From NCBI GenBank assembly GCA_017997515.1, contig JAGOEY010000136.1:1-5515 (forward strand): a stretch of 5,515 bases of DNA, given 5' to 3'. A model generated the notes under the pieces. The model had not been told where the DNA came from, searched no databases, and saw nothing but the letters and a program-made list of their open reading frames with translations. Of this stretch, positions 1-5,515 are shown piece after piece. A program made the translations under genes and the position numbers. How positions within the stretch are numbered: position 1 is the first letter of the stretch; the number at the start of each line of letters is the position of its first letter. Origin of the DNA: Burkholderiaceae bacterium (GTDB lineage: Bacteria > Pseudomonadota > Gammaproteobacteria > Burkholderiales > Burkholderiaceae).

Positions 1-98
1 ATGTGCCGATTGGCTTCACCCTGCGCCACCAGGCCGGTGAGGCCCTGGCCCGTTTTGCGGCGCTTTTTGAAGCGCGCGGCCCGCCCCTGGGTGCCTGA
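1..98 (+). CDS. 3' end of an unidentified protein (C-terminal 31 residues)
   Basis: This is an open frame running in from the left edge: codons start at base 3 and end at TGA 96-98. The visible tail reads VPIGFTLRHQAGEALARFAA and continues to a final LGA. It looks like an amphipathic helix (alternating Ala/Leu with Arg/Glu) followed by a short Pro/Gly tail, a common way for a soluble protein to end. Third codon positions are mostly G or C, as in the neighbours, which supports this frame over frame 1 (an Arg/Cys/Pro-rich 45-codon run ending at 138). I do not recognise the family. In relatives a zinc-uptake gene or a zinc regulator could precede a ZnuD-type receptor, but nothing in these 31 residues shows that. 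The start lies outside the window. Confidence 0.45.
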   Translation, partial: VPIGFTLRHQAGEALARFAALFEARGPPLGA

Positions 99-163
99 CA
101 CCCACGGCACGGGCCAGTGCGCCCGCTGCCGCTTGTAACCCCCCATTTCCTGTTGTGCGACCC

Positions 164-185
164 GCAGGCGGCCTTTGCGGCCTGC
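164..185 (+). other. GC-rich stem-loop in the leader of the TonB receptor gene
   Basis: Bases 164-172 can pair with 177-185, giving a 9-bp stem with one G-G mismatch (170/179) and a four-base loop CTTT. It lies 66 bases after the stop of the preceding gene and about 42 bases before the receptor ATG at 228. No T-run follows, so it is not a standard intrinsic terminator. It could be a weak terminator for the upstream gene, an mRNA leader structure, or chance pairing in GC-rich DNA. The rest of 99-227 holds no recognisable Zur operator and no clear -35/-10 pair. The only other symmetrical element is TTTCGAAA at 213-220, just before the start codon. Confidence 0.3.
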
Positions 186-227
186 CCGGGCCTGCGCGAG
201 CGTCTCTCTGTATTTCGAAAGTTTTCC

Positions 228-2318
228 ATGTTCAAAACCACTGCACACCTGCGCCTGCGTGCGCCAGCGCAGCACCCTGTGTGTGCCGCCGCCCTGCTGG
301 CTCTGGCCACGTATGCCACGCCCACCCTGGCGCAGGACACCCAAACCACGGGCACCTTGTCCGAGCTCACCATCTCCGCCAGCGGCCTGGCGCTGGGCAG
401 CAGCGACATGACCACCCCGTCCACCGTGCTGGAAGGTGATGCCCTGGTGCTGCGCCGCGAGGCCACGCTGGGTGAAACGCTGGAAGGTGAACCCGGCATA
501 CGCTCCAGCCACTTCGGTGCGGGGGCCAGCCGTCCCATCATCCGGGGCATGGACGGGCCCCGTGTGGGCATCCTGTCCGACGGCTCGGAGGTACACGACG
601 CATCCACCATGAGCCCCGACCATGCTGTGGGTGTCGAGCCCATGCTGGCCCAACAGATCGAGGTGCTGCGCGGCCCATCGGCCCTGGTGTACGGCGGCGG
701 CACCGTGGGTGGGGTGGTTAATGTGCTGGACCGCAAGATTCCCACCGCTATTCCTGACAAAGGCTTTGAGGGCAATGTCGAGCTGCGTGGCAACAGCGCA
801 GCACGCGAAAAGGCCGGTGCCTTTGACATCACCGCAGGCACAGGCAACATCGCCATCCATGCCGAAGGTGTGAAGCGCGATGCCAGCGACTACCGCGTGG
901 GCAGCGGCTGGGACCAGGGCCGCCGGGTGAACGGCAGCTACAACCAGACCGACACCGGCAGCCTGGGCCTGTCGTGGATTGGTGACCAGGGTTATCTGGG
1001 GGCGGCCTTCACCAGCCAGCGCAACACCTACGGCCTGCCGGGCCACAACCACTCATTTGAAGGCTGCCACACCCACGCCGACCACCTGCATTGCGGTGAC
1101 CACGGGCATGACCACGAAGGTGAGGAAGGCCATGACCATGAAGGCGAGGACCATGGCGTGCCCTTTGTGAAGTTGCGCAGCGAGCGCTGGGACCTGCGAG
1201 GTGAATACCGCCAGCCAGTGGCAGGCATCGCCAAGGTCCGCATCCGCGCCAGCCACACCGACTACCAGCATGACGAGATCGAGGGGGGCGCAGTGGCAAC
1301 CCGCTTCACCAACAAGGCCCGTGATGGCCGCTTGGAAGTGGAGCACGAACCCATTGCCGGATTCCGTGGGCTGGTGGGTGTGCAAGCTTCCCAGCGTGAC
1401 TTCAGCGCACTGGGCGAAGAGGCGTTTATCCAGCCCACCGTGACCCGCAAAAACGCCGTCTTTTTGCTGGAGGAATACCGCCTGGGCGACTGGCGTTTCG
1501 AGGGTGCCCTGCGCCACGACTGGCAACATACCACCGCCGAAACCTCGGCCCTGCGCCGCAGCCACGCGGGCACGTCGGCGTCGCTGGGGGCCGTGTGGCG
1601 GCTAGCGCCCGGGTATTCACTCGGCGCGTCGCTGAGCCATGCACACCGCATGCCCACCGCCGAAGAGTTGTTTGCCGACGGCCTGCACATGGCCACCAGC
1701 ACCTACGAGCGTGGCAACCCTGACCTGAAGAAGGAGACCTCGCGCAACATCGACCTGACCCTGCGCAAGCTGAACGGGCCAACGACGTTTACCGTGGGTG
1801 TGTTCCGCAACAACGTGCGCAACTTCATTTATGGCCGCACGGTGGACGAACACGAAGGCCTGCAGCTGCTCGACACCACCCAGCGCAACGCGGTGTTTAC
1901 CGGCATCGAAGGCCAGGTGCGCCAGCAGTTCACCCCGGTGCTGGGTGCCACGGTGTTTGGTGACTACGTGCGGGCGCAGCTGGAAGCCGGTGGCGGCAAC
2001 CGCAACCTGCCGCGTATTCCCGCAGCACGTGTGGGTGTGCGGCTGGACGCCAGCTGGCAGCAGTGGCTGGGTGAGGTCGAGTGGTTCCGTATGGGCCGCC
2101 AAAGCCGCACGGCCGACTTTGAGAGCAGCACGCCGGGCTACAACATGCTGAATGTGGCCGTGCGCTACAACCTGCGCACGCAGAGTTACCCCACGCAGAT
2201 CTACCTCAAGGCCACCAACCTGACCGACACGCTGGCCTTCAGCCACACCTCGTTCATCAAGAACGCCGCGCCGCTGATGGGGCGCAACGTGACGCTAGGG
2301 GTGCGGGTAGCTTTCTAA
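228..2318 (+). CDS. znuD: TonB-dependent outer-membrane receptor, ZnuD-type zinc receptor
   Basis: This 696-residue protein would take up zinc (or possibly heme or a zinc complex) across the outer membrane, driven by TonB-ExbB-ExbD. The chosen start is ATG 228, because it directly begins a signal peptide: basic residues to about 11, a hydrophobic stretch 18-30, and likely cleavage after Ala35 (TLA/QD). The same frame is open back to GTG 117, but that 37-residue extension would bury the signal. A TonB box-like ELTISA lies at 46-51. The plug spans about 62-170 and contains RPIIRG (102-107), SPDHA (129-133) and LRGPSALVYG (147-156). SPDHA and the later GLHMAT (H487) match places where the Neisseria ZnuD family binds zinc. 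Residues 273-309 form a loop with 12 His and 2 Cys (C280, C289). The barrel ends in a final Phe after MGRNVTLGVRV, as barrel proteins do. No strong Shine-Dalgarno and no Zur box are visible. The family call is firm; zinc as ligand is inferred from homology features. Confidence 0.88.
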   Translation: MFKTTAHLRLRAPAQHPVCAAALLALATYATPTLAQDTQTTGTLSELTISASGLALGSSDMTTPSTVLEGDALVLRREATLGETLEGEPGIRSSHFGAGASRPIIRGMDGPRVGILSDGSEVHDASTMSPDHAVGVEPMLAQQIEVLRGPSALVYGGGTVGGVVNVLDRKIPTAIPDKGFEGNVELRGNSAAREKAGAFDITAGTGNIAIHAEGVKRDASDYRVGSGWDQGRRVNGSYNQTDTGSLGLSWIGDQGYLGAAFTSQRNTYGLPGHNHSFEGCHTHADHLHCGDHGHDHEGEEGHDHEGEDHGVPFVKLRSERWDLRGEYRQPVAGIAKVRIRASHTDYQHDEIEGGAVATRFTNKARDGRLEVEHEPIAGFRGLVGVQASQRDFSALGEEAFIQPTVTRKNAVFLLEEYRLGDWRFEGALRHDWQHTTAETSALRRSHAGTSASLGAVWRLAPGYSLGASLSHAHRMPTAEELFADGLHMATSTYERGNPDLKKETSRNIDLTLRKLNGPTTFTVGVFRNNVRNFIYGRTVDEHEGLQLLDTTQRNAVFTGIEGQVRQQFTPVLGATVFGDYVRAQLEAGGGNRNLPRIPAARVGVRLDASWQQWLGEVEWFRMGRQSRTADFESSTPGYNMLNVAVRYNLRTQSYPTQIYLKATNLTDTLAFSHTSFIKNAAPLMGRNVTLGVRVAF
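1104..1151 (+). repeat. 24-bp tandem duplication in the histidine-rich loop of the receptor
   Basis: Two adjacent 24-bp units, 1104-1127 and 1128-1151, match at 20 of 24 bases. All four differences fall at third codon positions. They encode GHDHEGEE and GHDHEGED (residues 293-308), so only the last residue changes, Glu to Asp. This looks like an in-frame duplication that has since drifted mostly at silent positions, which implies the metal-binding character of the loop is kept. The units sit directly after the older-looking CHTHADHLHC segment (280-289) and add four of the loop's twelve histidines. Confidence 0.85.
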
Positions 2319-2363
2319 AAGCTGCCGCAGATCGCCGACTGCAAGACACAGGTTTTGCAGCTT
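2319..2363 (+). other. Alternative stem-loops between receptor and MFS genes
   Basis: The 62-base gap after the receptor stop holds overlapping inverted repeats. AAGCTGC (2319-2325) pairs perfectly with GCAGCTT (2357-2363). CTGCAA (2339-2344) pairs with TTGCAG (2355-2360). GCAG (2327-2330) can pair with CTGC (2339-2342). The first two pairings share 2357-2360 and exclude each other. No T-run follows any of them, so this is not a clear terminator, and it leaves the Shine-Dalgarno of the next gene free. It may be mRNA processing or stability structure, a weak terminator, or chance. Confidence 0.3.
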
Positions 2364-2372
2364 GGCGACAAT

Positions 2373-2377
2373 AGGGG
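2373..2377 (+). promoter_or_regulatory. Shine-Dalgarno-like AGGGG of the MFS gene
   Basis: AGGGG lies three bases before ATG 2381. The spacing is shorter than ideal, but it is the only purine-rich run near this start and it supports ATG 2381 over the internal ATGs further in. Confidence 0.5.
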
Positions 2378-2380
2378 TTC

Positions 2381-3619
2381 ATGACCCGCGCTGCCCCCGA
2401 CACCATTTCCCCTGCAACCCAGCGCTCCATCCTGCTGCTGTCCCTTGGCACCTTTGCCAGCATGGCCGCGCAGCGCATTTGTGATGCCATGCTGCCCGAG
2501 CTGTCCCGCGTTTTTGACGTGGGGCTGGCGCAAGCGGCGCAGGTGGTGTCCATTTTTGCCATCACCTACGGCATCGCGCAGCTGTTTTACGGCCCGCTGG
2601 GCGACCGCCTCGGCAAGTTTCGTGTCATCACTTATGCCGCACTGTTTGGTTGTGTGGCCAGCCTGGTGGCTGTGTTCTCGCACAGCCTGGACATGCTGCT
2701 GTTCGCCCGTGTGCTGATGGCGTTGGGGGCCGCCGCGTTGATCCCGCTGGCCATGGCCTGGGTCGGAGACACGGTTCCCGCCAGCCAGTTGCAGGAAATG
2801 CTGACCCGCACGGGCCTGGGCAGCACCATGGGTATCGTGGGTGGCCAGCTGGCCGGTGGGCTGCTGACCGACATGCTGGGCTGGCGCTGGGCGTTTGCCT
2901 TTATGACGGTGTTGTTTGGTGTGGTGGGCGGCCTGATGTGGGCCGATCTGCGGCGGCAGCGAAGGGCGGCGCCGCCTGCCATGCCAGCGTCCACCGCTAC
3001 GCCGCGCCAGGGTTTTGTGCGGCCCGCGCTGCACATCATCACGGGTGAGTGGTCGCGGGTAATTCTGCTCCTGGCGACGGTGGAAGGGGCAGTGGGGTTT
3101 GGCGTGTTGGCCATCTGGGCGTCCCATCTGCACCATACGCTGGGCTTGTCGCTGTCTTGGTCGGGAGGCATCGTGGCATTTTTTGGCCTGGGGGGTATGG
3201 CTTACATGGCAGTGGGCCGCGCCCTGATCCGCCGGTTGGGCCAGCACGGGCTGGTGCTGTGGGGTGGTGCGCTGGTGGGTGTTTGTGCACTGGTTCTGGC
3301 CTACACCACACACTGGGCTCCTGCCATACCCGCCAGTTTGCTGGCAGGCTTTGGCTTCTTTATGTTCCACAACACCATGCAGGCCAACGCCACCCAGATG
3401 GCACCCCACGCGCGCGGCACGGCCGTGTCCCTGTTCTCGTCTTTCCTGTTCCTGGGCCAGTCGATCGGTGTGGTGGCCGCCGCCGCACTGGTGGGCCGTA
3501 TCGGGAGCAGCGCTGTGATTGCGCTGGGCGGCGGGGCCATGGCCGTGCTCGGTCTGTATTTTGCGTGGGCCCTGAAACAGCGCGCAGCACGCGCCACACG
3601 TGGCGTCCATGCGCTGTAA
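2381..3619 (+). CDS. MFS inner-membrane transporter, drug/metabolite exporter-like
   Basis: This 412-residue major facilitator superfamily permease has the usual length for 12 membrane segments. Helix 1 is about 16-38 and helix 2 about 53-70. The loop after helix 2 has the MFS motif A, GPLGDRLGKFR (71-81), with Asp75. Helix 4 starts with Arg110 (RVLMALGAA), resembling motif B. Helix 5 has GIVGGQLAGG (151-160), the pattern of antiporter motif C (GxxxGPxxGG) but with Gln156 in place of the usual Pro. A basic, Pro/Ala-rich cytoplasmic loop (about 188-225) joins the two halves. The second half contains HNTMQANATQMAP and RGTAVS, as in proton-driven exporters of the YnfM/AraJ type. Substrate is unknown: drug, sugar, amino acid or metabolite efflux are all possible. 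It follows the receptor by 62 bases and precedes the AEC gene by 18, so an operon with the latter is likely. MFS membership is certain; export direction is inferred. Confidence 0.9.
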   Translation: MTRAAPDTISPATQRSILLLSLGTFASMAAQRICDAMLPELSRVFDVGLAQAAQVVSIFAITYGIAQLFYGPLGDRLGKFRVITYAALFGCVASLVAVFSHSLDMLLFARVLMALGAAALIPLAMAWVGDTVPASQLQEMLTRTGLGSTMGIVGGQLAGGLLTDMLGWRWAFAFMTVLFGVVGGLMWADLRRQRRAAPPAMPASTATPRQGFVRPALHIITGEWSRVILLLATVEGAVGFGVLAIWASHLHHTLGLSLSWSGGIVAFFGLGGMAYMAVGRALIRRLGQHGLVLWGGALVGVCALVLAYTTHWAPAIPASLLAGFGFFMFHNTMQANATQMAPHARGTAVSLFSSFLFLGQSIGVVAAAALVGRIGSSAVIALGGGAMAVLGLYFAWALKQRAARATRGVHAL

Positions 3620-3637
3620 AAACCAACCTCTTTTGCT

Positions 3638-4579
3638 ATGAACCATCCTGTTGTCGGCGCGCTGCTGCCGGTTCTTATTTTTATCGCCCTGGGGTTTCTG
3701 TCGGGCAAACGTGGCTGGATCAGTGCGGCGGGGGTGAAGGATCTGTCGAACCTGGTGTTTATGGTGCTGGCCCCGGCGCTGCTGTTTCGCACCATGGGCA
3801 AGGTGCACCTGGAGCAGCTCAATTTCGAGCCGGTGGCCGCGTATTTTCTGGCCGCCGGACTGATGTTTGTCGGCACGCTGGCGTGGCGCGGCTTCAACCG
3901 CCTGGGCGCGGTGCTGGCGCTGGCCAACACCTTCAGCAACACGGTGATGATCGGTATCCCGCTGGTGGGGCTGGCCTATGGCGAGGCCGGGCTGGTCACC
4001 ATGTTCACCCTGGTGTCGCTGCATGCGCTGGTGCTGCTGACCCTGGCCACGATTGTGCTGGAGCTGGCCGTGGCGCGTGAAGCCGCCGCCCAGGGCAAAA
4101 GCACCGACCGGCACATGGCCGCCACCGTGCTGCGTGCGGTGCGCAACGGCATCATCCACCCAGTGCCGCTGCCCATCATTGCGGGCCTGCTGTTTGCGCA
4201 GACCGGCCTGGTGATTCCCGAGGTGATCGACAAACCCCTGATGCTGCTGGGCAATGCGCTGAGCCCGTTGGCACTGGTACTGGTGGGTGTCACCCTGGCC
4301 CACAACGCCATCGGCGGGCACCTGCGTGGCGCGCTGGAGCTGGCGCTGGTCAAGAACCTGGTGCACCCGGTGCTGGTGGCGCTGTTGGGCTGGGCCTTCG
4401 GGCTGAGTGGTGTGCCCCTGGCGGTCATGATCCTCGCGGCCTCGCTGCCCATCGGGGCCAACGTGTTCCTGTTCTCGCAGCGTTACCAGGTGGCCGAAGA
4501 GGTGGTCACGGCCGGTGTGGCGGTGTCCACGGCACTCGCCCTGGTGACGGTGCCGGTAGTGATGTTTTTGATCAGTTAG
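3638..4579 (+). CDS. AEC-family (auxin efflux carrier) permease
   Basis: This 313-residue membrane protein of the AEC family has the typical length (about 310-320) and two similar five-helix halves. The first half opens with [20 protein letters not shown] (9-28), then [11 protein letters not shown] and the half-helix motif [12 protein letters not shown] (97-108). A hydrophilic stretch at about 145-165 separates the halves. The second half has the matching signature [17 protein letters not shown] (268-284), followed by a helix rich in Val/Ala/Thr to the C-terminus. Bacterial relatives carry malonate (MdcF) or malate, but no mdc or malolactic genes are in the window, so the substrate stays open. 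ATG 3638 lies 18 bases after the MFS stop. No Shine-Dalgarno is visible (the region before it reads CCTCTTTTGCT), so translation may depend on coupling to the MFS gene. Its TAG interlocks with the pdxH stop codon on the other strand. Confidence 0.9.
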   Translation: MNHPVVGALLPVLIFIALGFLSGKRGWISAAGVKDLSNLVFMVLAPALLFRTMGKVHLEQLNFEPVAAYFLAAGLMFVGTLAWRGFNRLGAVLALANTFSNTVMIGIPLVGLAYGEAGLVTMFTLVSLHALVLLTLATIVLELAVAREAAAQGKSTDRHMAATVLRAVRNGIIHPVPLPIIAGLLFAQTGLVIPEVIDKPLMLLGNALSPLALVLVGVTLAHNAIGGHLRGALELALVKNLVHPVLVALLGWAFGLSGVPLAVMILAASLPIGANVFLFSQRYQVAEEVVTAGVAVSTALALVTVPVVMFLIS

Positions 4580-5229
4580 GGCGCCAGCCGCTCACGCACC
4601 CAGCCCGCCGCTGCGGCGTCCTGCCGGTAACGCAGCCGGTCATGCAGCCGGCTCTTGCGGCCTTGCCAGAACTCCCAGGTGTCGGGCACCAGCCGGAATC
4701 CGCCCCAGTGCGGTGGGCGGGGCGGCTGCAGCAAAAACTGCGCGCCGTACTTGGCGGCATTGGCCACCAGCACACTGCGGCCGCTGATGACCTGGCTCTG
4801 GGGACTGGCCCAGGCACCGATGCGTGAGTCGAGCGGGCGGCTTTTGAAATAGGCGTCACTTTCCTCAGCACTCACACGCTCGACCACGCCTTCAATCCGC
4901 ACCACCCGCTCCAGCTCCACCCAGTGGAACTGCAATGCGGCATACGGGTTGCCTGCCAACTGCTGGCCCTTGCGGCTGTCGTAGTTGGTGTACCAGACGA
5001 TGCCGCGTTCATCGAACCCTTTGATCAGCACGATGCGGGTGCTGGGCCGCAGGTCACTGCCCACGGTGGCCAGGGTCATGGCATTGGGCTCGGGCAACTT
5101 GCCTGCAATGGCTTCACCCAGCCATTGCTCAAATTGCTGCAAGGGCTGGGCGTGGGAGGCGTCCTCGTTCAGCTCGGCACTTTCGTAACTTTTGCGCAGC
5201 TGGGCGATGTCGTGGGGCAGGGTGGTCAT
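4576..5229 (-). CDS. pdxH: Pyridoxamine 5'-phosphate oxidase
   Basis: This 217-residue FMN-dependent cytoplasmic enzyme oxidises pyridoxine 5'-phosphate and pyridoxamine 5'-phosphate to pyridoxal 5'-phosphate, the last step of vitamin B6 synthesis and salvage. E. coli PdxH has 218 residues. Visible family motifs, with expected FMN or PLP contacts: RIVLIK (65-70), YTNYDSRKG (80-88), YFKSRPLDS (127-135), [11 protein letters not shown] (139-149), [13 protein letters not shown] (186-198) and the terminal RLAP. All expected binding residues are present except one: the conserved Gln of LERQVR is Val109 here (LERVVR). The start is ATG 5229, giving the typical [15 protein letters not shown]; the frame is open back to TTG 5277, but that extension would run through the intergenic repeat. 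No clear Shine-Dalgarno. It lies downstream of sodC on the same strand and converges on the AEC gene with a 4-base overlap. Confidence 0.96.
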   Translation of the reverse strand: MTTLPHDIAQLRKSYESAELNEDASHAQPLQQFEQWLGEAIAGKLPEPNAMTLATVGSDLRPSTRIVLIKGFDERGIVWYTNYDSRKGQQLAGNPYAALQFHWVELERVVRIEGVVERVSAEESDAYFKSRPLDSRIGAWASPQSQVISGRSVLVANAAKYGAQFLLQPPRPPHWGGFRLVPDTWEFWQGRKSRLHDRLRYRQDAAAAGWVRERLAP

Positions 5230-5251
5230 GGGGGATTTGAATGAAATCGTG

Positions 5252-5300
5252 CTCTTGCGCCCATTCTGTGAGCGCAAACAGCTATCTATTTGGTAGCAAT
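5252..5300. repeat. Dispersed intergenic repeat with two hairpins, Comamonadaceae-type
   Basis: The sodC-pdxH gap holds two adjacent hairpins. The first is TTGCGC (5255-5260) with GCGCAA (5272-5277), around an 11-base loop. The second is GCTATC (5281-5286) with GGTAGC (5292-5297), around TATTT; five of six positions pair, and the sixth is U-G in plus-strand RNA but C-A in minus-strand RNA. The order GCGC stem, then AGCTATC, AT-rich loop, GGTAGC matches a short repeat that I recall as scattered through intergenic regions of Comamonadaceae. The local base composition is more AT-rich than the genes. Neither hairpin is followed by a clean T-run on the minus strand, so it is a poor terminator for sodC. 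Function is unknown; REP-like mRNA stabilising or end-forming roles are possible. Confidence 0.55.
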
Positions 5301-5305
5301 AGGTT

Positions 5306-5515
5306 TCAGTTTTTCGTGATTACCGCACAGGCGATACGCGGGCCGGAGTTGCCGGTGGGCTGGGTGGTGTAGTCGTCCGGGTCGCGGTGCACGATCAGGC
5401 CTCGGCCGGTGATGTCGGTGGGGCCGGACAGAGTAATGGTGTCGGAGCTGAAGCTGATGGAGGCGGTGCCGTTGGCATCGGCTTTCAGGCTGGGCAGGTC
5501 ACCCGTGTGGTGGGC
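5306..5515 (-). CDS. sodC: Cu/Zn superoxide dismutase, C-terminal 69 residues (partial)
   Basis: This is the 3' end of a periplasmic Cu/Zn superoxide dismutase, which converts superoxide to hydrogen peroxide and oxygen. The frame runs in from the right edge and stops at TGA (5308-5306). The visible part starts with [10 protein letters not shown], where the HTGD pattern supplies a zinc-ligand His and Asp. [16 protein letters not shown] follows; its last His is the expected copper ligand. The [22 protein letters not shown] end carries the electrostatic-loop Asp pair, the active-site Arg (of GPR) and the Cys that forms the conserved intrasubunit disulfide. The family usually ends ACGVI; here the Gly is Ala. 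The signal peptide and the first metal-binding His residues lie outside the window. pdxH follows 76 bases downstream on the same strand, with a repeat element between them. Confidence 0.95.
   Translation of the reverse strand, partial: AHHTGDLPSLKADANGTASISFSSDTITLSGPTDITGRGLIVHRDPDDYTTQPTGNSGPRIACAVITKN

Noticed and set aside
1..138. A 45-codon frame starting with ATG at base 1
   Set aside because: It is rich in Arg, Cys and Pro with no recognisable pattern, and it competes with the better-composed frame that ends at 98. The ATG at the window edge is probably a coincidence.
117..227. N-terminal extension of the receptor from GTG 117
   Set aside because: It would place 37 residues in front of a complete signal peptide. 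ATG 228 gives a normal exported protein.
1617..2246. A 209-codon minus-strand frame inside the receptor gene, plus other antisense frames at 1053-1565 and 1262-1702
   Set aside because: They are shadows of a strongly supported TonB receptor, with no domain pattern of their own.
3049..4080. A 343-codon plus-strand frame spanning the MFS-AEC junction
   Set aside because: It is out of frame with both well-supported genes and has Gly/Arg/His-rich shadow composition.
2315..4366. A 683-codon open frame on the minus strand, antisense to both permease genes
   Set aside because: It lies in exact codon register with the two sense genes, which are in the same frame as each other, and stays open only because the sense genes avoid TTA, CTA and TCA codons. 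The translation is Gln/His/Arg-rich low-complexity sequence typical of the antisense of GC-rich membrane proteins.
4924..5244. Plus-strand frames opposite pdxH
   Set aside because: They are antisense shadows of a gene with all PdxH motifs in the other direction.
5230..5277. N-terminal extension of pdxH from TTG 5277
   Set aside because: The added residues have no PdxH similarity and run into the intergenic hairpin repeat. ATG 5229 gives the normal family N-terminus and length.
5255..5297. Intrinsic terminator for sodC
   Set aside because: The hairpins are real, but no T-run follows either of them on the minus strand; a dispersed repeat explains them better.
1..5515. CRISPR array, insertion sequence, phage, toxin-antitoxin, tRNA or rRNA
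   Set aside because: I looked on both strands and saw no spaced direct repeats, transposase motifs, terminal inverted repeats or RNA-gene landmarks.

Overview
The window is GC-rich, with strong G/C preference at third codon positions. Its gene content (a ZnuD-type TonB receptor, an MFS permease, an AEC-family permease, PdxH and a periplasmic Cu/Zn superoxide dismutase) fits a betaproteobacterium. The best guess is Burkholderiales, family Comamonadaceae (Rhodoferax, Acidovorax, Polaromonas or Hydrogenophaga-like). The strongest clue beyond protein style is a small non-coding repeat at about 5252-5300. It combines a GCGC-type hairpin with an AGCTATC...GGTAGC hairpin, an intergenic element that I recall as very abundant in that family. 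The assignment rests on recognition, not on a search.

Layout from left to right. Bases 1-98 hold the last 31 codons of an unidentified plus-strand gene. A GC-rich leader of about 130 bases follows, with one stem-loop. Then come three plus-strand genes: a zinc-type outer-membrane TonB-dependent receptor (228-2318, znuD-like), an MFS inner-membrane transporter (2381-3619) and an AEC-family (auxin efflux carrier) transporter (3638-4579). The gaps between them are 62 and 18 bases. The two permeases are probably co-transcribed; whether the receptor belongs to the same transcript is open. Two minus-strand genes converge on them: pdxH (5229-4576), whose stop codon interlocks with that of the AEC gene, and, upstream of pdxH, the 3' end of sodC (5515-5306). 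The dispersed repeat sits between these last two.

The receptor would import zinc, or possibly another ligand, across the outer membrane using TonB energy. It carries an extracellular-type loop very rich in histidine, part of which arose by a 24-bp tandem duplication. SodC needs zinc and copper in the periplasm, so there is a loose zinc theme, but nothing shows co-regulation. The substrates of the two permeases cannot be read from the sequence. PdxH is a housekeeping enzyme of vitamin B6 metabolism.

This looks like ordinary chromosomal sequence. I found no phage, IS, CRISPR, toxin-antitoxin, tRNA or rRNA signal, and no convincing new system. There is no gene-free stretch longer than 300 bases. 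The points most worth a second look are the duplicated histidine loop, the interlocked stop codons, the dispersed repeat and a few unusual residues at conserved positions.
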